The translations under genes and the position numbers were made by a program. Of a DNA stretch of 64,000 nt, positions 18,717-29,490 are shown one piece after another (within the stretch, counting starts at the first letter, position 1; every line of letters starts with the position of its first letter). The notes below the pieces were generated by a model. That model ran no database searches. It saw nothing but the letters and a program-made list of their open reading frames with translations, and was not told the DNA's origin. Source of the DNA: JAWKUK01 sp041398605 (GTDB lineage: Bacteria > Planctomycetota > UBA1135 > GCA-002686595); contig JAWKUK010000003.1 in assembly GCA_041398605.1 (NCBI GenBank), positions 310,001 to 374,000 of the forward strand, in the 5' to 3' direction.

Positions 18717-19742
18717 TCAGCGGCCCGAGTATTGGCGCGCGTAGTATTCGCGGTACGAGCCCGATCGGACCCGCTCGAGCCAGGCATCGTTTCCGAGGTA
18801 CCACTCGATCGTCATCGGGAGGGCCTGCTCGAAGGTGAAGCGCGGGCGCCAGCCCAGCTCTCGGTCGATCTTGGCCGCATCGATGGCGTACCGACGATCG
18901 TGCCCCGGGCGGTCCTTCACGTAGGTGATCAGGTCGGTGCCTCTGCCCAACGCGGCGAGGATCCGGTGGACGATCTCGATGTTCGGGTACTCGTTGTGTC
19001 CGCCGATGTTGTAGACCTCGCCCACCGCGCCGCGTTCGAGGACGGCGAGGATCGCCTCGCAATGGTCGCGCACATAGAGCCAATCCCGGATCTGCATCCC
19101 GTCTCCGTAGACGGGCAGCGGCTTGCCCTCGCGCGCGTTCGCGATCATGAGCGGGATCAGCTTCTCCGGGAACTGATACGGCCCGTAGTTGTTCGAGCAG
19201 CGCGTGATGAGCGCCGGGAACCCGTGGGTGTGGTGCGCGGCGCGCACCAACATGTCGCTGCCTGCTTTGCTCGCCGAGTACGGCGAGTTCGGCGCGAGCG
19301 AGGTCTCCTCGGTGAAGAAGCCCGTGGCTCCGAGCGAGCCGTAGACCTCGTCCGTGGACACGTGCACAAAACGCTGGACCGAGCGCGCGCGCGCGACGTC
19401 GAGCAGGACTTGGGTCCCGACGACGTTCGCGTTCACGAAGGGCAGGCCGCCTTGGATCGACCGGTCGACGTGGCTCTCGGCCGCAAAGTGCACGACGTCC
19501 GAGACCCCAGATTCACCCGCGAGCTCGAACGCCGCGACGACCTCCGCGGGCACCGCGACATCGCCCTGGATGAAGGTGTAACCGGGGTGCCCCTCGACCG
19601 CCGTGAGGTTCTCGAGGTTGCCCGCGTACGTCAGCGCGTCGAGGTTGATGATGCGCCAGTCGGGCCGGAGCTCGACCAGCATCTGCACGAAGTTGCTGCC
19701 GATGAAGCCGGCGCCGCCCGTGACGAGGACCGTTCGCGTCAT
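18717..19742 (-). CDS. rfbB: dTDP-glucose 4,6-dehydratase
   Basis: A 341-residue extended SDR enzyme that turns dTDP-glucose into dTDP-4-keto-6-deoxyglucose, the second step of dTDP-rhamnose synthesis. It has the NAD-binding GGAGFIGSNF near residue 8, the catalytic STDEVYG, the SPYSASKAGSD Tyr/Lys pair, RCSNNYGPYQFPEKLIPL, and GDGMQIRDWLYVRDHC. ATG at 19742 puts the Rossmann strand at the very start and overlaps the stop of rfbD (ATGA). All expected residues are present. Confidence 0.95.
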   Translation of the reverse strand: MTRTVLVTGGAGFIGSNFVQMLVELRPDWRIINLDALTYAGNLENLTAVEGHPGYTFIQGDVAVPAEVVAAFELAGESGVSDVVHFAAESHVDRSIQGGLPFVNANVVGTQVLLDVARARSVQRFVHVSTDEVYGSLGATGFFTEETSLAPNSPYSASKAGSDMLVRAAHHTHGFPALITRCSNNYGPYQFPEKLIPLMIANAREGKPLPVYGDGMQIRDWLYVRDHCEAILAVLERGAVGEVYNIGGHNEYPNIEIVHRILAALGRGTDLITYVKDRPGHDRRYAIDAAKIDRELGWRPRFTFEQALPMTIEWYLGNDAWLERVRSGSYREYYARQYSGR

Positions 19743-20686
19743 TCTTCTGCTTCGCTTCCGAGATAGGTCTGGAGCGCTTCGCGCCAGGGCGCGAGCGGCT
19801 TCTGGCGGAGCGCCTCGAGCTTCGAGCAATCGAGGACGCTGTAGGCCGGCCGCACGGCCGGCCGCGGGAATTCATCGGTCGAGCAAGGCTCGACCGTCAC
19901 GCCTTCGACGCCGGCGAACGCAAGCGTCGCGACGGCGAGGTCGAACCAGGAGCACTCGCCCGAACAGGCGGCGTGCCAGATGCCGGCTTCGCCGCGCAGC
20001 AGGACGTCCCACAGGGCCGGCGCGAGCTCGAGCGTCGACGTCGGCGCGCCCACTTGGTCCGCGACGACCTTGAGCCGATCGCGCTCACGGGCGAGCTGCA
20101 GCATCGTGTGCGGGAAGTGCCGCCCGCGGGGCCCGTAGAGCCACTGCGTGCGCACGATGCGCGTGCCGGTCGGGTGCGCTGCGAGGGCTTGGCGTTCGCC
20201 GTCCAGCTTGGTCCGGCCATAGGCCGAGAGCGGCGCGACGGGGTCGTCCTCCCGGTACGGGCGCCGGCCGCGGCCGTCGAACACGAAGTCCGTCGAGACG
20301 ATGACGAGCGGCACGCCTTCGCTCGCGCAGCGCGCGGCGAGGACGCCGCACGCGTCGCCATTGACGCGCTGCGCCAGCGCTTCGTCTTCTTCGGCCTTGT
20401 CCACCGCGGTGTAAGCCGCGCAGTGCACGACCCCAGCGAGCGGGCCGTGCTCCGTGAACAGAGCGTCCACCTGCTCCGGGTCGGAGAGGTCGGTGCCAGG
20501 CGCGTCGACGCCCGGCGCCTCGCGCAGGTCCGTCCCGACTGTCGCCAGGTCCTCAGGGGCGGCCAAGAGGACCTGGCTGCCCAACATACCTGCGGCGCCG
20601 GTCACGAGCACGCGGCCGCCGGCCGGGACAGCGTCCTTGCGCGCGGCCGACGGGCTCGCGGTCGTGTCACTGGAAGAGTCGCTCAC
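19739..20686 (-). CDS. rfbD: dTDP-4-dehydrorhamnose reductase
   Basis: A 315-residue SDR enzyme that reduces dTDP-4-keto-rhamnose to dTDP-L-rhamnose with NAD(P)H. Features seen are VLVTGAAGMLGSQV, HCAAYTAVDKAEED, STDFVFDG, the catalytic SAYGRTKLDGE, and IVRTQWLYGPRGRHF. The start is GTG at 20686, giving an N-terminal extension of about 24 residues before the Rossmann strand; no other start lies closer. It overlaps rfbB by 4 bp. The epimerase rfbC that should act just before it is not found in the window. Confidence 0.93.
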   Translation of the reverse strand: MSDSSSDTTASPSAARKDAVPAGGRVLVTGAAGMLGSQVLLAAPEDLATVGTDLREAPGVDAPGTDLSDPEQVDALFTEHGPLAGVVHCAAYTAVDKAEEDEALAQRVNGDACGVLAARCASEGVPLVIVSTDFVFDGRGRRPYREDDPVAPLSAYGRTKLDGERQALAAHPTGTRIVRTQWLYGPRGRHFPHTMLQLARERDRLKVVADQVGAPTSTLELAPALWDVLLRGEAGIWHAACSGECSWFDLAVATLAFAGVEGVTVEPCSTDEFPRPAVRPAYSVLDCSKLEALRQKPLAPWREALQTYLGSEAEE

Positions 20687-20753
20687 GCGAATGTTCGGGT
20701 CCCCCTACTCGGGTGTGCTGCGCTCGGAGCCGCGGAGCAAGGTCAAGGTCAGT

Positions 20754-21485
20754 TCAATCGAGCTTGTTCGCGCCGCCTTCGGCGACCAAGTGCGCCGCAT
20801 GGTGCAGCGACTCGAACGTGCCTGCGTCGGTCCACCAGCCCTCGAGCTTCTCGAAGGTCATCGAGCCGTCCTTGATGTACCAGTTGTTCACATCGGTGAT
20901 CTCGAGCTCGCCCCGGTCCGACGGGACGAGCGTCTTGATGATCTCCCAGACGCGCCCGTCGTACATGTAGATGCCGATCACCGCGAGGTTCGTCTCGGGG
21001 TTCTTCGGCTTCTCGACGATCTTGGTGATCTTGTCGCCGTCGCGCGTCGCGACGCCGAAGCGGTGCGGGTCGTGGACCTCCTTGAGGAGGATCTTCGCGC
21101 CGCGGCCCTGCGCGCGGAAGTCGGCGACCGCCTTGCGGATGTTGTTCTCGATCAGGTTGTCGCCGAGGACCACGGCGATCGGCTCGCCCTTGGCCCAGTG
21201 CTCGGCGAGGCCCAGGGCCTCGGCGATGCCGCCCTCGCCCTCCTGATACGTGTAGTTCAGGTGCTTCAGGCCGAAGTCCTTGCCGTTCCCGAGGAGCGAC
21301 AGGAAGTCCCCCGACTTGCGCCCGCCGGTGACGATCATGATGTCGTCGATCCCGGCATTCACCAGCGTCTGGATCGGGTAGTAGATCATCGGCCGGTCGT
21401 AGACCGGCAGAAGGTGCTTGTTCGTGATCTTGGTCAGCGGAAAGAGCCGCGTGCCGAGACCGCCGGCGAGGATGACGCCCTTCAT
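20754..21485 (-). CDS. rfbA: Sugar nucleotidyltransferase, short RmlA type
   Basis: A 243-residue nucleotidyltransferase that probably makes dTDP-glucose from glucose-1-phosphate and dTTP. It has MKGVILAGGLGTRLFPLT, NKHLLPVYDRPMIYYPI, GDNLIENN (metal-binding Asp), and EKPKNPETNLAVIGIYMY. Classic RmlA is about 290 residues; this form lacks the C-terminal helices that make the allosteric dTDP-rhamnose site, as in the short RmlA-like family. ATG at 21485 puts the strand at the start. It sits 67 nt upstream of rfbD, which supports the dTDP-sugar role, although glucose-1-phosphate specificity is not proven by motif alone. Confidence 0.85.
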   Translation of the reverse strand: MKGVILAGGLGTRLFPLTKITNKHLLPVYDRPMIYYPIQTLVNAGIDDIMIVTGGRKSGDFLSLLGNGKDFGLKHLNYTYQEGEGGIAEALGLAEHWAKGEPIAVVLGDNLIENNIRKAVADFRAQGRGAKILLKEVHDPHRFGVATRDGDKITKIVEKPKNPETNLAVIGIYMYDGRVWEIIKTLVPSDRGELEITDVNNWYIKDGSMTFEKLEGWWTDAGTFESLHHAAHLVAEGGANKLD

Positions 21486-21609
21486 AGGTGACTGAGTCGC
21501 AATGGGGAGAGAGGCAGGGGCGAGCACGATACCCGATGGTCGGGCAGCGCGCGCGGCTTGGGGCGGGGCGAGGGCCGAACCGCCCTCAGGGCCGAATCGA
21601 GTTGGGACA

Positions 21610-22569
21610 TCAGCCCACGCTCGCCCCCTGGCGTGCACGGAACCAAGCAACAAACTTCGCCAGCCCTTCACGGACCGGCGTCGAAGGCGCGTAGCCGAGC
21701 CTCGCCCGGGCCTTCGAGACGTCTGCGTAGGTGATCAGGACATCACCTGGCTGCATCGGACGGCGATCGAGCTCCGGCGCGACGCCGCAGGCCTCGCCGA
21801 TGAGCGTGACGAGCTCAGCCAAGGACGTCGTCTCCGACTCGCCCAGGTTGTAGAGCTCGAAGCCCTCGCACCGGTCGAGGGAGCGTACGACGCCGTCGAC
21901 GATGTCATCGACGTAGGTGTAGTCGCGGCGCGTCGTTCCGTCGCCGAAGAACGGCAACGGCTTGCCCGCCAGCGTCATCGCGACGAACTTGTGGATCGCC
22001 ATCTCCGGCCGCTGGCGCGGCCCATAGACGGTGAAGAACCGCAGGCCCGTCATCGGGATCCCGAAGAGATGGTGGTGCGTGTAGGCGAGCAGCTCGCTCG
22101 CGCGCTTCGTCGCCGCGTAGGGCGAAACGGGGCGCGTGACCTCGTGGTCCTCGCGGAACGGCACGACGGTGTTCCCGCCGTAAACGCTCGAAGAGGACGC
22201 AAAGACGAAGCGCGTCGAAGGCGCGCGCCGGACGGCCTCCAAGAGCACCATGGTGCCGCGCAGGTTCACGTCCTGATAGAGCAGCGGATCATCGAGCGAC
22301 GGGCGCACGCCGGCCATCGCAGCGAGATGCACGACGCCGTCGAACGGCCTCGCAAAGAGCCGCGCGACCAAGGCCTCGTCGCGGATGTCCCCCTCCACGA
22401 CCTCGAAGTCGCCCTGCGCGCGCACCTCGGCCAGGTTCGCGCGCTTGATCGCGGGGTCGTAGAACGTGTTGAAGTTGTCGAGCACGACGACGTCATCGCC
22501 CCGCGCGACGAGCGCTTCGACGACGTGTGAACCGATGAACCCGGCGCCTCCGGTGACCAGGACTCTCAT
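21610..22569 (-). CDS. NAD-dependent UDP-sugar epimerase, probably UDP-glucuronate 4-epimerase type
   Basis: A 319-residue extended SDR. It has MRVLVTGGAGFIGSHVVEAL, LDNFNTFYDPAIKRANL (the UDP-glucuronate 4-epimerase-like D-N-F-xxYD), HLAAMAGVRPSLDDP, SSSSVYGG, the catalytic PYAATKRASE and FFTVYGPRQRPEMAI. These segments resemble bacterial UDP-glucuronate/galacturonate epimerases more than GalE. ATG at 22569 was taken because the Rossmann strand begins there. It probably supplies a uronic acid precursor together with the UDP-glucuronate decarboxylase encoded 1.9 kb upstream. Exact substrate is inferred. Confidence 0.85.
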   Translation of the reverse strand: MRVLVTGGAGFIGSHVVEALVARGDDVVVLDNFNTFYDPAIKRANLAEVRAQGDFEVVEGDIRDEALVARLFARPFDGVVHLAAMAGVRPSLDDPLLYQDVNLRGTMVLLEAVRRAPSTRFVFASSSSVYGGNTVVPFREDHEVTRPVSPYAATKRASELLAYTHHHLFGIPMTGLRFFTVYGPRQRPEMAIHKFVAMTLAGKPLPFFGDGTTRRDYTYVDDIVDGVVRSLDRCEGFELYNLGESETTSLAELVTLIGEACGVAPELDRRPMQPGDVLITYADVSKARARLGYAPSTPVREGLAKFVAWFRARQGASVG

Positions 22570-22612
22570 CGCGCTCCGCCTCTCTTGAATGGGTTCGCTC
22601 GCATCCTGACCC

Positions 22613-24457
<1,845 letters not shown>

Positions 24458-24472
24458 GGCGGGGTCCTGGGG

Positions 24473-25452
<980 letters not shown>

Positions 25453-25456
<4 letters not shown>

Positions 25457-26439
25457 GGATTTGTTCCATTTGCCTGTTCACGGGGCCCAAGGCCCTCGAA
25501 CAGGACTTCGTCGCCTTCATCCAGGCGCAGCACCAGGCCGTACCCGACGATCTCGTTCGGGCCGACCGCGCGCAGCCGCGCGCCGGCCTCTTCCTCCAGG
25601 ACCTCGAGCTCGCCGCGGATCTCGAGCGGCGCGCTGTCCGTCGTCAGAGTGCGGAACCCGGGGTCGCGCGCAAAGGGCGCGGTGCCGCTGGGCGGCAGCG
25701 CGAGGTCGACCACTTCGCCGGGCGCGAGGTCGAAGAGCTCGTCGCGATAGGCGACGCGGCCGAGCCCGATCGAGCGGTTGCGCAGGCGCAGGACCCGCTC
25801 GCCGACTTGCTCGAGCACAAACGGCCCCGTGTCGCACGCCAAGCGCGCCCCGCCCGGTAGCTCGAACTGCGCGCTCTCCTCGCAGGTGATCGTCGCGCGC
25901 GAGAGCTGCCGCAGGCGGAAGATCGGGTCGCGGCGGCTCTCGGAGCCGATGACACACGCCGCGGTGCCGGTCAGCTCCAAGCGGGCGCCGCCCGGCAACA
26001 GGACCTCGACCTTGCCCGTGGGCCCGGTGAAGATCCACGAGCCCGACGAGAGGCGCGTGCGCTTGTCGTGGAACTCGAGCATGCGGGTCGCGGTGCCCCC
26101 GGCCGGACGGACCATGACGGTGTCCGCGTGCCGCACGATCAGCGCCTCTTCGGGGCCTGCTTCGTACAGGGTCGAGCTGCCCGGCCCCAGCGGATCGACC
26201 GTCGGGTCGAGCGCGCCCGGGAAGCGCTGCGTCTGGATGTAGCAGCCCGATTGGAGGGCCACCGCGGCCAGCACCACGAGCGCCCGCGCTGCGCTCCGCG
26301 CGCCCGCGCGAGCCCCTGAACGCGCCCCAGCCGAACGGCCGGCGCGCTGCCCGCGGGCCCCCCCCGCGAGTGGGGCCCCCGAGCCGCAGACCACGGGAGG
26401 GCAGATGGAGCGAGGGGTCGAACGAGGGGTCGAGCGCAT
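25453..26439 (-). CDS. Lipoprotein with FecR-like beta-strand domain
   Basis: From ATG 26439 the product is 328 residues. The first 60 are Arg/Ala/Ser rich and lead to a hydrophobic ALVVLAAVALQSGC lipobox, an unusually long n-region, so the true start may be further downstream at a non-ATG codon. The mature part is beta-rich with repeated phrases such as TGKVEVLLPGGARLELTG, QFELPGGARLACDTGPF, and DLAPGEVVDLALP, recalling FecR-type domains. No catalytic motif is recognised. It is translationally coupled to the UDP-xylose synthase gene (ATGA overlap), so an envelope role linked to polysaccharide is possible. Confidence 0.6.
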
Positions 26440-26485
26440 GGTCGTCACGGGGCGGCGGCCCGCCGGGCCGCCGTTTTGAAGCATC

Positions 26486-27865
26486 CTAGGAAGCGTCGTT
26501 GTCGCGGTGTCGCGACGCCGGACCGGCCGAGAGATAGCGCTCGAGGAAGCCCGTGTCATGGCGCCCCGAACGGAACTCGCTCGCATCGAGGACCTCCCGC
26601 AACAGCGGAATGGTCGTCTTGGGCCCCTCGATCACGAACTCGTCCAACGCCCGCTTCATCGTGGAGATGGCCTCCTCGCGCGTAGGACGGTGAACGAGCA
26701 GCTTGCCGATCATGGAGTCGTAGTTCGACGGAATCCGGTACCCGCTGAAGCAATGGCTGTCGACGCGCACCCCGGGACCACCCGGCGGGATGAAGAGCTC
26801 GACCTTCCCCGGAGACGGCTGGAACCCGAGCGCGGGGTCCTCGGCGTTGATCCGGCACTCGATCGCGTGCCCGCGCCACTGGATGTCCTTCTGGCGCAGC
26901 TCGAGCTTCTCGCCCGAGGCGATGCGGAGCTGCTGGTGGATGAGGTCGACCCCCGTGACGAGCTCCGTGACGGGGTGCTCCACCTGGATCCGGGCGTTCA
27001 CTTCGATGAAGTAGAAGTTCCCCTCCTGGTCGACGAGGAACTCAACCGTCCCCGCGTTGTAGTAGCCCGCGTGCTTCGCGAGGCGCACCGCGGCCGTGCA
27101 GATGCGCTCGCGCTGCTTGGGGGTCAGCGCCGACGACGGAGACTCCTCGATCAGCTTCTGGTGCCGGCGCTGGGTCGAGCAGTCACGCTCGCCGAGGTGG
27201 ATGACGTTCCCGTCGCGGTCGCCGAGGATCTGGACCTCGACGTGGCGCCCGCGCTCGACGAACTTCTCGAGGTAGACCGAGTCGTCGCCGAAGGCGGCCT
27301 TTGCTTCGGACTGCGCGGCCCGCATCCCCGCGAGGAGGCTCGGCTCGTTGCTCGCGATGCGCATGCCGCGCCCGCCGCCGCCGGAGGAGGCTTTGATCAT
27401 GACCGGGTAGCCGATCTCCAACGCGACGCGCTTCGCGGTGGCCTCGTCCTTCACGGCGCCGTCGGAGCCGGGCACCACGGGCACCTTCGCGGCGATCGCG
27501 ATCTCACGCGCGCGCGACTTGTTGCCGAGCTGCGCGATCGTCTCGGAGTCCGGGCCGATGAACTCAATCTTGCACGAGCGACAGACCTCGGCAAAGTGCG
27601 CGTTCTCGGACAGGAACCCGTACCCCGGGTGGATCGCCTCGACGTCAGCGATCTCGGCCGCCGAGATGATCGAGGGGATATCGAGGTAGCTCTTCGAGCT
27701 CTGCGCCGGGCCGATGCAGATCGTCTCGTCCGCCATCCGCAGGTGCAGCGCACCCGCGTCAGCCTCGGAGTACACCGCGACCGTCTCGATCCCGAGCTCG
27801 CGGCACGCGCGGATCACGCGCTGAGCGATCTCACCGCGATTGGCGACGAGGATACGTCGAAACAT
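26486..27865 (-). CDS. accC: Acetyl-CoA carboxylase, biotin carboxylase subunit
   Basis: A 459-residue ATP-grasp enzyme that carboxylates biotin on AccB with bicarbonate and ATP, the first half of malonyl-CoA synthesis. It has MFRRILVANRGEIAQRVIRA, the glycine loop KASSGGGGRGMR, ERDCSTQRRHQKLIEESPS, and EVNARIQVEHPVTE, with the C-terminal domain complete. ATG at 27865 is the family start; an upstream in-frame ATG lies inside accB and was rejected. Seven nucleotides separate it from accB. accD is about 10 kb away at 38380; accA is not in the window. Confidence 0.97.
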   Translation of the reverse strand: MFRRILVANRGEIAQRVIRACRELGIETVAVYSEADAGALHLRMADETICIGPAQSSKSYLDIPSIISAAEIADVEAIHPGYGFLSENAHFAEVCRSCKIEFIGPDSETIAQLGNKSRAREIAIAAKVPVVPGSDGAVKDEATAKRVALEIGYPVMIKASSGGGGRGMRIASNEPSLLAGMRAAQSEAKAAFGDDSVYLEKFVERGRHVEVQILGDRDGNVIHLGERDCSTQRRHQKLIEESPSSALTPKQRERICTAAVRLAKHAGYYNAGTVEFLVDQEGNFYFIEVNARIQVEHPVTELVTGVDLIHQQLRIASGEKLELRQKDIQWRGHAIECRINAEDPALGFQPSPGKVELFIPPGGPGVRVDSHCFSGYRIPSNYDSMIGKLLVHRPTREEAISTMKRALDEFVIEGPKTTIPLLREVLDASEFRSGRHDTGFLERYLSAGPASRHRDNDAS

Positions 27866-27872
27866 GGTGAGC

Positions 27873-28367
27873 TCAGCGCGACTTGACGAGGAAGAGCGGC
27901 TGGCCGTATTCGACGGGCTCACCGTTCTCGACGAGGACTTCGACGATCTCGCCGACACACTCCGCCTTGATCTCGTTCATCACCTTCATGGCCTCGATGA
28001 TGCAGACGACCGATTCGTCTTCGACGCGGGTGCCGACGTTGGCGAAGTTCTCCGCGTCCGGCGCTGGCGCGCGATAGAACGTGCCGATCATCGGCGACGT
28101 GATCTCCTCGACACCCTTCGGCCGCGCGCCGGAGCTGCCGGAGTCGAGCCCGTCACCGCCCAGGCCCGGGGCGCCTGCGAGGGGCAGCGCAGGCGGTGCA
28201 CCATAGGCGCCGCCTGGCATCATCACGATCTGAGGGCTCCCAGCGCCGGGGCCGGCGCCGCGGCGCAGGTGGACCCGCAGGCCCGCCTTCTCGTCGTCGA
28301 TCTCGATTTCGTCCACCTCGCCGCGTTCCATGATGCGCACGAGGTTGCGGATGAGCTTCAGGTCCAT
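27873..28367 (-). CDS. accB: Acetyl-CoA carboxylase biotin carboxyl carrier protein
   Basis: A 164-residue carrier. The N-terminal helix DLKLIRNLVRIMERGEVDEI is followed by a Gly/Ala/Pro linker (35-85) and a biotinyl domain with SPMIGTFYRAPAP and the biotinylation site EAMKVMNE (Lys128). ATG at 28367. It precedes accC by 7 nt in the usual accB-accC order. All residues of the thumb and biotin loop appear normal. Confidence 0.95.
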   Translation of the reverse strand: MDLKLIRNLVRIMERGEVDEIEIDDEKAGLRVHLRRGAGPGAGSPQIVMMPGGAYGAPPALPLAGAPGLGGDGLDSGSSGARPKGVEEITSPMIGTFYRAPAPDAENFANVGTRVEDESVVCIIEAMKVMNEIKAECVGEIVEVLVENGEPVEYGQPLFLVKSR

Positions 28368-28376
28368 TGGCGTCTA

Positions 28377-28430
28377 GGGGCTCGGGCGTTCGGGGGCTCG
28401 GGCGGACAGGGGGCTCGGGCGGACAGGGGG
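28377..28430. repeat. Intergenic 16-17-bp tandem repeat upstream of accB
   Basis: About 2.5 copies of GGCTCGGGCGGACAGGG with a 17-bp period (one partial copy at a 16-bp offset) lie directly before the accB start. No protein reads through it convincingly. It may be a slippage product. Confidence 0.7.
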
Positions 28431-28517
28431 AGGGGGCGCCGCTCCGAGGGCGAAGAGGATACCGGGTCCGGACCTCCGGTTCTCCCATGTCGGGCCACGT
28501 TCCCGCCCGCGGGCGCC

Positions 28518-28570
28518 ACCCACCGCCCACCACCGCCCACCCAGCGCCCACCCAGCGCCCACCCAGCGCG
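28518..28570. repeat. Intergenic 10-11-bp tandem repeats between moaC and accB
   Basis: Two copies of CACCGCCCAC (28521-28540) run into three perfect copies of CGCCCACCCAG (28534-28566). The copies have no spacers, so this is a simple tandem array rather than a CRISPR. It lies just past the end of moaC, upstream of accB. Confidence 0.8.
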
Positions 28571-28583
28571 TGGCCGCGTCCGG

Positions 28584-29165
28584 CTAGGGCGGCGCGGGCG
28601 CGTCGTTCGCCCCCTCCGCCCGCCAGTGGCCGCTGCGCCCGCCGGTCTTCTCCAGGAGCTCCACGCGCTCGATCCGGATGCCCTTCGACGCGGCCTTGGT
28701 CATGTCGTAGACCGTCAACGCGGCGAGCGAGGCCCCCATCAGGGCCTCCATCTCGACCCCGGTGCGCCCCGCGCAGGACGCGCGGCAGCGCACCTCGAGC
28801 GTGTCCGCGGCGACGCGCGCGAGCGTCACGTCGACGGCGTCGAGCCCGAGCGGGTGGCACAGCGGGATGAGCTCGCCCGTGCGCTTCGCGCCGAGGATCC
28901 CAGCGAGGCGCGCCACCTCCTCGATCGGCCCTTTTGGCCCTTGGCCGCGCAGGACGGCCTCCAGGAGCCCTGGCGGAAAGACCACGAGCGCGCGCGCGAG
29001 CGCGGTCCGCCGCGTGACCTCCTTGCCCCCCACGTCCACCATGCGCGCCCCGCGGCGCCCCGCCGCGTCGGGCGGCGCGAGGTGGCTGAGCTCGGGGAGC
29101 GCGTCCGGCCCGAGCGGGGCTCCGGACGACGGACCAGGATCAGGGGCGTTGCGCGCGTCGGACAT
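28584..29165 (-). CDS. moaC: Cyclic pyranopterin monophosphate synthase
   Basis: A 193-residue enzyme of molybdenum-cofactor synthesis that converts 3',8-cyclo-GTP to cPMP. It has the family motifs MVDVGGKEVTRRTA, KRTGELIPLCHPLGLD, CRASCAGRTGVEMEAL, TVYDMTKAASKGIRIE and LLEKTGGRSGHW. ATG at 29165 gives a 35-residue Pro/Ala-rich extension before the fold, longer than E. coli MoaC. No other mo-cofactor gene is adjacent. The 216 nt between it and accB hold tandem repeats. Confidence 0.95.
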   Translation of the reverse strand: MSDARNAPDPGPSSGAPLGPDALPELSHLAPPDAAGRRGARMVDVGGKEVTRRTALARALVVFPPGLLEAVLRGQGPKGPIEEVARLAGILGAKRTGELIPLCHPLGLDAVDVTLARVAADTLEVRCRASCAGRTGVEMEALMGASLAALTVYDMTKAASKGIRIERVELLEKTGGRSGHWRAEGANDAPAPP

Positions 29166-29490
29166 CCCGCCCAGGGTCGGCGCCGCGTCCGAGCGAGGCA
29201 AGGCCCCCCAGGGGAATCGGCGCCCAGGACACATTGCCGCGGGGCGCCGCTAGGTTCGAGTTAGGTCAGGCGCCCGCATCTACCCGTGCGCTCCGTATAA
29301 CGGCGTCCTACGACACGGTCGCACCGACTCGGGTCACCCCCTGGCGTCGGCCGATAGCCAACACGGCAGCATCGGAACGCGGGCTGTGGTCTGGGCCAAC
29401 CCCCAGGTCCTGCCCGAGCCGCCGAGCGCGCCGCACGGCGACGCACCGCACCGCAGCATCAAGGCCGACCGATTGGAGTCCTTACACCGC
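29166..29490. other. Divergent intergenic region between moaC and the S41 peptidase gene
   Basis: 325 nt without a supported gene. It should hold promoters for both divergent genes. The most notable element is TGCGCTCCGTATAACG at 29287-29302, nearly repeated before the lipoprotein gene at 34977. TATAAC at 29296-29301 could serve as a -10 box, but no good -35 box lies 16-18 nt upstream. No hairpin or riboswitch was recognised. Confidence 0.5.
29287..29302 (+). promoter_or_regulatory. 16-bp motif shared with 34977-34992, candidate promoter element
   Basis: TGCGCTCCGTATAACG here and TGCGCTCCGTACAACG upstream of the lipoprotein gene differ at one base. Both contain a TAYAAC that could be a -10 hexamer and both precede genes for exported proteins on the + strand. 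A shared regulator or promoter type is inferred from only two copies. Confidence 0.35.

Noticed and set aside
28377..28570. CRISPR-like repeats
   Set aside because: The copies are contiguous with no spacers and too short, so they are simple tandem repeats.
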